This document shows positions 61,421 through 64,000 of a stretch of 64,000 bases of DNA, piece after piece. The notes beneath the pieces are model-generated. The model was not told where the DNA came from. It was given only the letters and a program-made list of their open reading frames with translations, and did not search any database. The position numbers and the translations under genes were made by a program. Within the stretch, counting starts at the first letter, position 1; every line of letters starts with the position of its first letter. Source of the stretch: Microbacterium sp. nov. GSS16 (GTDB taxonomy: Bacteria > Actinomycetota > Actinomycetes > Actinomycetales > Microbacteriaceae); the NCBI RefSeq assembly GCF_028198145.1, contig NZ_CP116338.1, positions 2,604,001 to 2,668,000 on the forward strand. Reading direction: 5' to 3'.

Positions 61421-61817
61421 CGTCGCCGCGCCGCAGCCGCGGATCGGATGCGCCGTCGCGGCGCGTGGCGCTGATCAGCAGCACCAGGCCGATCAGCGCG
61501 GGCCCGCCGACTCCGAGGGTGAACAGCCACACCCTGGGCTCGAGGCTGAGCGAAGCCAGCCCGAGGGCGACCCCGAGCACCTGGAACACCACTCCTCCCG
61601 ATCGCGCCCAGGACGCACGACGCAGCGTGCCCCACGAGAACGCGCCGAGCGCGACGGCGGCGATGAGGGTGAGCACGATGAGCGCGATGCCGCCGATGGT
61701 CGACGACGTCCCACCGCCGCCCAGCGCCAGCAGCTCGATGATGCTGACGATGCCCAGCGCGATGCCCTCCAGGGCGAGAACGATGGCGGCGGCTATGGTC
61801 GGGCCGGAAGGGCGCAC
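61401..61817 (-). CDS. Hypothetical four-helix membrane protein
   Basis: A 138-residue protein with four hydrophobic helices (about 8-30, 35-60, 75-95, 100-120) and a short charged C-terminus (RRDGASDPRLRRGDEPGQRG). I recognise no family. The GTG start is set by AGAGGAG 5 nt upstream; an upstream ATG at 61841 lacks a comparable site. Its stop lies in the first unit of a 19-bp tandem repeat. Confidence 0.6.
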   Translation of the reverse strand: MRPSGPTIAAAIVLALEGIALGIVSIIELLALGGGGTSSTIGGIALIVLTLIAAVALGAFSWGTLRRASWARSGGVVFQVLGVALGLASLSLEPRVWLFTLGVGGPALIGLVLLISATRRDGASDPRLRRGDEPGQRG

Positions 61818-62020
61818 GGGTGCTCCTCTCAAGAGCTGCATAAAACCCTTGATTTCAAACTGCGTCTGTAACACAATGGAACAAGCCATGTGCTCCCACA
61901 TCGGAGTGGGGCGGGCGATCGCCCGCATCACCAGGGTAGCCGACCCCGATCCGCTCACCCGATCTGAGCGCCGCGCGAACGGCGCCCGCACCGAAACACT
62001 ATCTCTGAGGAGCCCCCCGT
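61818..62020. other. Divergent intergenic region upstream of whiB1
   Basis: A 203-bp gap with an A/T-richer core (61840-61890) that contains the short palindrome TTGATTTCAA and, further on, the palindrome GCGGGCGATCGCCCGC (about 61912-61927). Both are possible regulator sites for whiB1 or the divergent membrane protein. No ORF is supported. Confidence 0.4.
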
Positions 62021-62269
62021 ATGGATTGGCGCGATAAAGCAGCCTGCCTGACCGTCGACCCCGAGCTGTTCTTCCCCGTCGGGAACACCGGACCGGCCGT
62101 CGACCAGATCGAGAAGGCGAAGGCCGTGTGCGCCACCTGCACCGTCACCGAGATCTGCCTGCAGTACGCCCTCGAGTCCGGCCAGGACTCGGGCGTCTGG
62201 GGCGGCCTGTCCGAAGACGAGCGTCGCGCTCTCAAGCGCCGCGCCGCCCGCGCACGCCGCGCCGGCTGA
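62021..62269 (+). CDS. whiB1: WhiB1-type Fe-S transcriptional regulator
   Basis: An 82-residue WhiB protein with the four cluster cysteines at 9, 37, 40 and 46, the GVWGG turn at about 58-62 and a basic C-terminus (KRRAARARR). MDWRDKAACL and DPELFFPVGN are almost those of mycobacterial WhiB1, an essential NO-responsive partner of the primary sigma factor. GAGGAG precedes the ATG. Next to pdtaS, as in mycobacteria. Confidence 0.95.
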   Translation: MDWRDKAACLTVDPELFFPVGNTGPAVDQIEKAKAVCATCTVTEICLQYALESGQDSGVWGGLSEDERRALKRRAARARRAG

Positions 62270-62312
62270 CCCCGGCCGCCAGCCTCCCGATCCGATCCCA
62301 AGCACCCACGAT

Positions 62313-62356
62313 CGCAGAAGCGCCGGTCATCCTGAGCGATGACCGGCGCTTCTGCG
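62313..62356. terminator. Strong bidirectional hairpin terminator
   Basis: A perfect 19-bp stem (CGCAGAAGCGCCGGTCATC and its complement) with a 6-nt loop between the convergent whiB1 and pdtaS genes. Confidence 0.9.
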
Positions 62357-62380
62357 CGGTGCGGGACGGCGTCGTCCGGG

Positions 62381-63859
62381 TCAGACCGAGATCCAGCGCA
62401 TCGGGATCTCGATGACCACCTCGGTGCCCTCGCCTTCGGCGCCCTTCCACTCGATGCTGCCGCTGAGCTCGCCCTGGATGAGCGTGCGCACGATCTGCGT
62501 GCCCAGGCCCTGGCCCACCCGCCCCTCGGGCAGGCCGTGCCCGCTGTCCGCCACCGTCACGCGCAGCAGCTCCGAAGTGCGGGTCGCCTCGATGTGCACA
62601 GTGCCCTCCTGACCCGCGAGACCGTGCTCGACGGCGTTCGTCACCACCTCGGTGAGAGCCAGGGCGAGCGGGGTCGCGTACTCGCTCGGCAGCACGCCGA
62701 AGCGACCCTCGAGCTGCGTGCGCGCGCGGGTGTTGGGCGCGGCGGCCACCTCGGCGACGAGCTTGAGCACCCGGTCGAACACCTCGTCGAAGTCGACCGT
62801 CTGCGCGAGACCGCTGGCCAGGGTGTCATGCACGACCGCGATCGACTCGACGCGCCGCATCGCCTGAGTGAGCGCCTCGCGCGCCTCATCGGAGTGCGTG
62901 CGACGGGCCTGGATGCGCAGCAGCGACGCGACGGTCTGCAGGTTGTTCTTCACACGGTGGTGGATCTCGCGGATCGTGGCGTCCTTGGTGATCAGCTCCT
63001 GCTCCTGGTGGCGAAGCTCCGAAACATCGCGGCACAGCACGATCGCACCGATCCGGGTGCCGTGATCCTTCAGCGGGATCGCTCGCAGCGACACCGTCAC
63101 ACCGCGCGCCTCCATGTCGGTGCGCCAGGGTGCGCGACCGGTGACGACGACGGGCAGCGACTCGTCGACCTGGCGCGACGGCGGCACGAGGCGCGTGGTG
63201 ACCTCGGCGAGCGACTCCCCCTCGAGCTCGTCATCGAAACCCATCCGGTTGAACGCGGACAGCGCGTTGGGGCTCGCGAAGGTCGTGATGCCGTCCACAT
63301 CGAGACGGATCAGTCCGTCCGACGCACGCGGCGCTCCGCGGCGCGGTGCCGTGGGTGCGGCCAGGTCGGGGAACTCGCCCGAGGCGATCATGTGGAACAG
63401 GTCGTTCGCGCACTCGTCGAAGCTGATCTGCTGGCGCGACGGCATCCGCACCTCACCGAGGTTGGTGTGCCGCGTGAGGACGCCGATGATCTCCCCCTCA
63501 TCCTTCCCCTCCCGGCGGCGCACCGGCACGGCCCGCACCCGGGTCGGAGTCTCCTCGAACCAGTCCGGCGATGACGAGTCGACGATCGCACCGGACTCGA
63601 ATGCGGACTGCACCTGTGTGCGCCACTGCGGACGCACCTTCTCACCGACGAGGTCGCGGTAGAACAGGGTGGCTGCGCCGCTCGGGCGGGAGTGGGTGAC
63701 GGCGACGAACGAGCCGTCGGCGGTCTTTATCCAGATCACCATGTCGGCCGAGGCGAGATCGGCCAGCAGCTGGCCGTCGCCTGCCAGACGATGGAGCCAC
63801 TCGACATCCGCATCGGTGAGAAGACCCTGGGCGTGGACGAGGTCGCTGAGTGTTGACAC
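62381..63859 (-). CDS. pdtaS: Sensor histidine kinase, PdtaS-like
   Basis: A 492-residue soluble kinase: N-terminal GAF-like domain (about 20-160), PAS domain (about 180-295), HisKA_2 dimerisation with phospho-acceptor REIHHRVKNNLQTVASLL near residue 305 and an HATPase domain (NAVEHGL, DSGHGLPEG, GLGTQIV). In mycobacteria PdtaS pairs with the RNA-binding antiterminator PdtaR encoded elsewhere. TAGGCT at 63866-63871 lies 6 nt before the GTG, indicating a leaderless message. Confidence 0.93.
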   Translation of the reverse strand: MSTLSDLVHAQGLLTDADVEWLHRLAGDGQLLADLASADMVIWIKTADGSFVAVTHSRPSGAATLFYRDLVGEKVRPQWRTQVQSAFESGAIVDSSSPDWFEETPTRVRAVPVRRREGKDEGEIIGVLTRHTNLGEVRMPSRQQISFDECANDLFHMIASGEFPDLAAPTAPRRGAPRASDGLIRLDVDGITTFASPNALSAFNRMGFDDELEGESLAEVTTRLVPPSRQVDESLPVVVTGRAPWRTDMEARGVTVSLRAIPLKDHGTRIGAIVLCRDVSELRHQEQELITKDATIREIHHRVKNNLQTVASLLRIQARRTHSDEAREALTQAMRRVESIAVVHDTLASGLAQTVDFDEVFDRVLKLVAEVAAAPNTRARTQLEGRFGVLPSEYATPLALALTEVVTNAVEHGLAGQEGTVHIEATRTSELLRVTVADSGHGLPEGRVGQGLGTQIVRTLIQGELSGSIEWKGAEGEGTEVVIEIPMRWISV

Positions 63860-63865
63860 GCTTTC

Positions 63866-63871
63866 AGCCTA
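63866..63871 (-). promoter_or_regulatory. Leaderless -10 box of pdtaS
   Basis: TAGGCT on the minus strand, 6 nt before the GTG start. Confidence 0.55.
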
Positions 63872-63902
63872 CTGGCGCCTCGCCCGCCGTTCAGAGAAGC
63901 GA

Positions 63903-64000
63903 TCAGAGGATGGCGAGTGAGCTCGCCCGCCATCTGGCGTCGAAGCCCTCCAGCCGGATCGCGACGGCGCGCGTGCGCCCGGGCCCCGCCACCACCACGA
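63903..64000 (-). CDS. C-terminal fragment of a protein resembling the Rv3235 family (5' part outside window)
   Basis: The last 31 codons read VVVAGPGRTRAVAIRLEGF and end with DARWRASSLAIL. The RAVAIRLEG-DARWR pattern is what I recall at the end of Rv3235-family (DUF6459) proteins, which lie near secA in many actinobacteria. The assignment rests on this short stretch and on position, so it is tentative. Confidence 0.45.
   Translation of the reverse strand, partial: VVVAGPGRTRAVAIRLEGFDARWRASSLAIL

Overview
This window looks like a chromosomal segment of a high-GC Gram-positive actinobacterium, most likely Microbacteriaceae and close to Microbacterium. Codon use is strongly GC-biased, GTG and TTG starts are common, and genes are packed into 4-bp-overlap operons. 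Many starts lie only 5-9 nt behind a TANNNT -10 box, which suggests leaderless mRNAs. Gene order repeats two blocks I recall from Mycobacterium tuberculosis. One is argS-lysA-hom-thrB-rho-prfA-prmC-sua5-wecA-atpI-atpB-atpE. The other is sigH/rshA-aroA-rsgA with whiB1-pdtaS. No plasmid, prophage, insertion sequence, CRISPR array or rRNA is visible; one tRNA-Arg(CCG) is present.

Layout. 1-9397 (mostly minus): ATP synthase subunits c and a, an AtpI-like protein, the WecA/TagO lipid-carrier glycosyltransferase, Sua5, PrmC, RF1 and Rho, with a plus-strand cysK-cysE pair lodged between prfA and prmC. 9565-17011: threonine/lysine genes (thrB, hom, lysA), a YihY membrane protein, an LmeA-like protein and argS. 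17108-21529: an RpiR regulator and a GlcNAc/chitobiose-type ABC importer without its own ATPase. 21553-26191: an SGNH hydrolase, small conserved proteins, tRNA-Arg, a truncated DUF1304 gene, a CPBP-like protein, TrmB and DUF3097. 26270-31690: a TPM-domain envelope protein with a leaderless upstream mini-ORF, PspA, a ureohydrolase-like protein coupled to a HEXXH protein, an iron-box-controlled SIP-domain protein and a tyrosine phosphatase. 31879-37777: an alpha/beta hydrolase and a five-gene oligopeptide ABC transporter. 37806-44169: acetyltransferase, ung, SDR, metY, a DUF559 nuclease-like gene, metX. 44227-52158: Nudix, MFS, thiamine-binding protein, GT87-like enzyme, NnrD, old yellow enzyme, two CNNM/CBS proteins. 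52408-64000: kgd, a frameshifted Eis-like acetyltransferase, sigR-rsrA, aroA, rsgA, bcp, a small membrane protein, whiB1, pdtaS and the end of a gene resembling the Rv3235 family.

How the genes connect. CysE-CysK make cysteine; Hom supplies homoserine, which MetX acetylates and MetY sulfhydrylates, so most of Cys/Met/Thr/Lys supply is present. SigR-RsrA, WhiB1, Bcp and the old yellow enzyme point to redox-stress handling, and PspA with the TPM protein to envelope stress.

The most unusual signal is a family of six 49-bp imperfect palindromes with GGGAGCC/GGCTCCC ends, all exactly the same length. Two lie on one side and three on the other side of a DUF559 nuclease-like gene that separates metY from metX. 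The sixth replaces the 5' end of the DUF1304 gene. This looks like a REP-type mobile palindrome system that may be paired with a DUF559 protein. Other notable points are a GGAAT-N18-GTT promoter plus a second internal start in sigR, the leaderless mini-ORF that ends on the TPM start codon, two places where a TAG stop codon is also the first half of the next gene's -10 box, and tandem repeats at two gene 3' ends.
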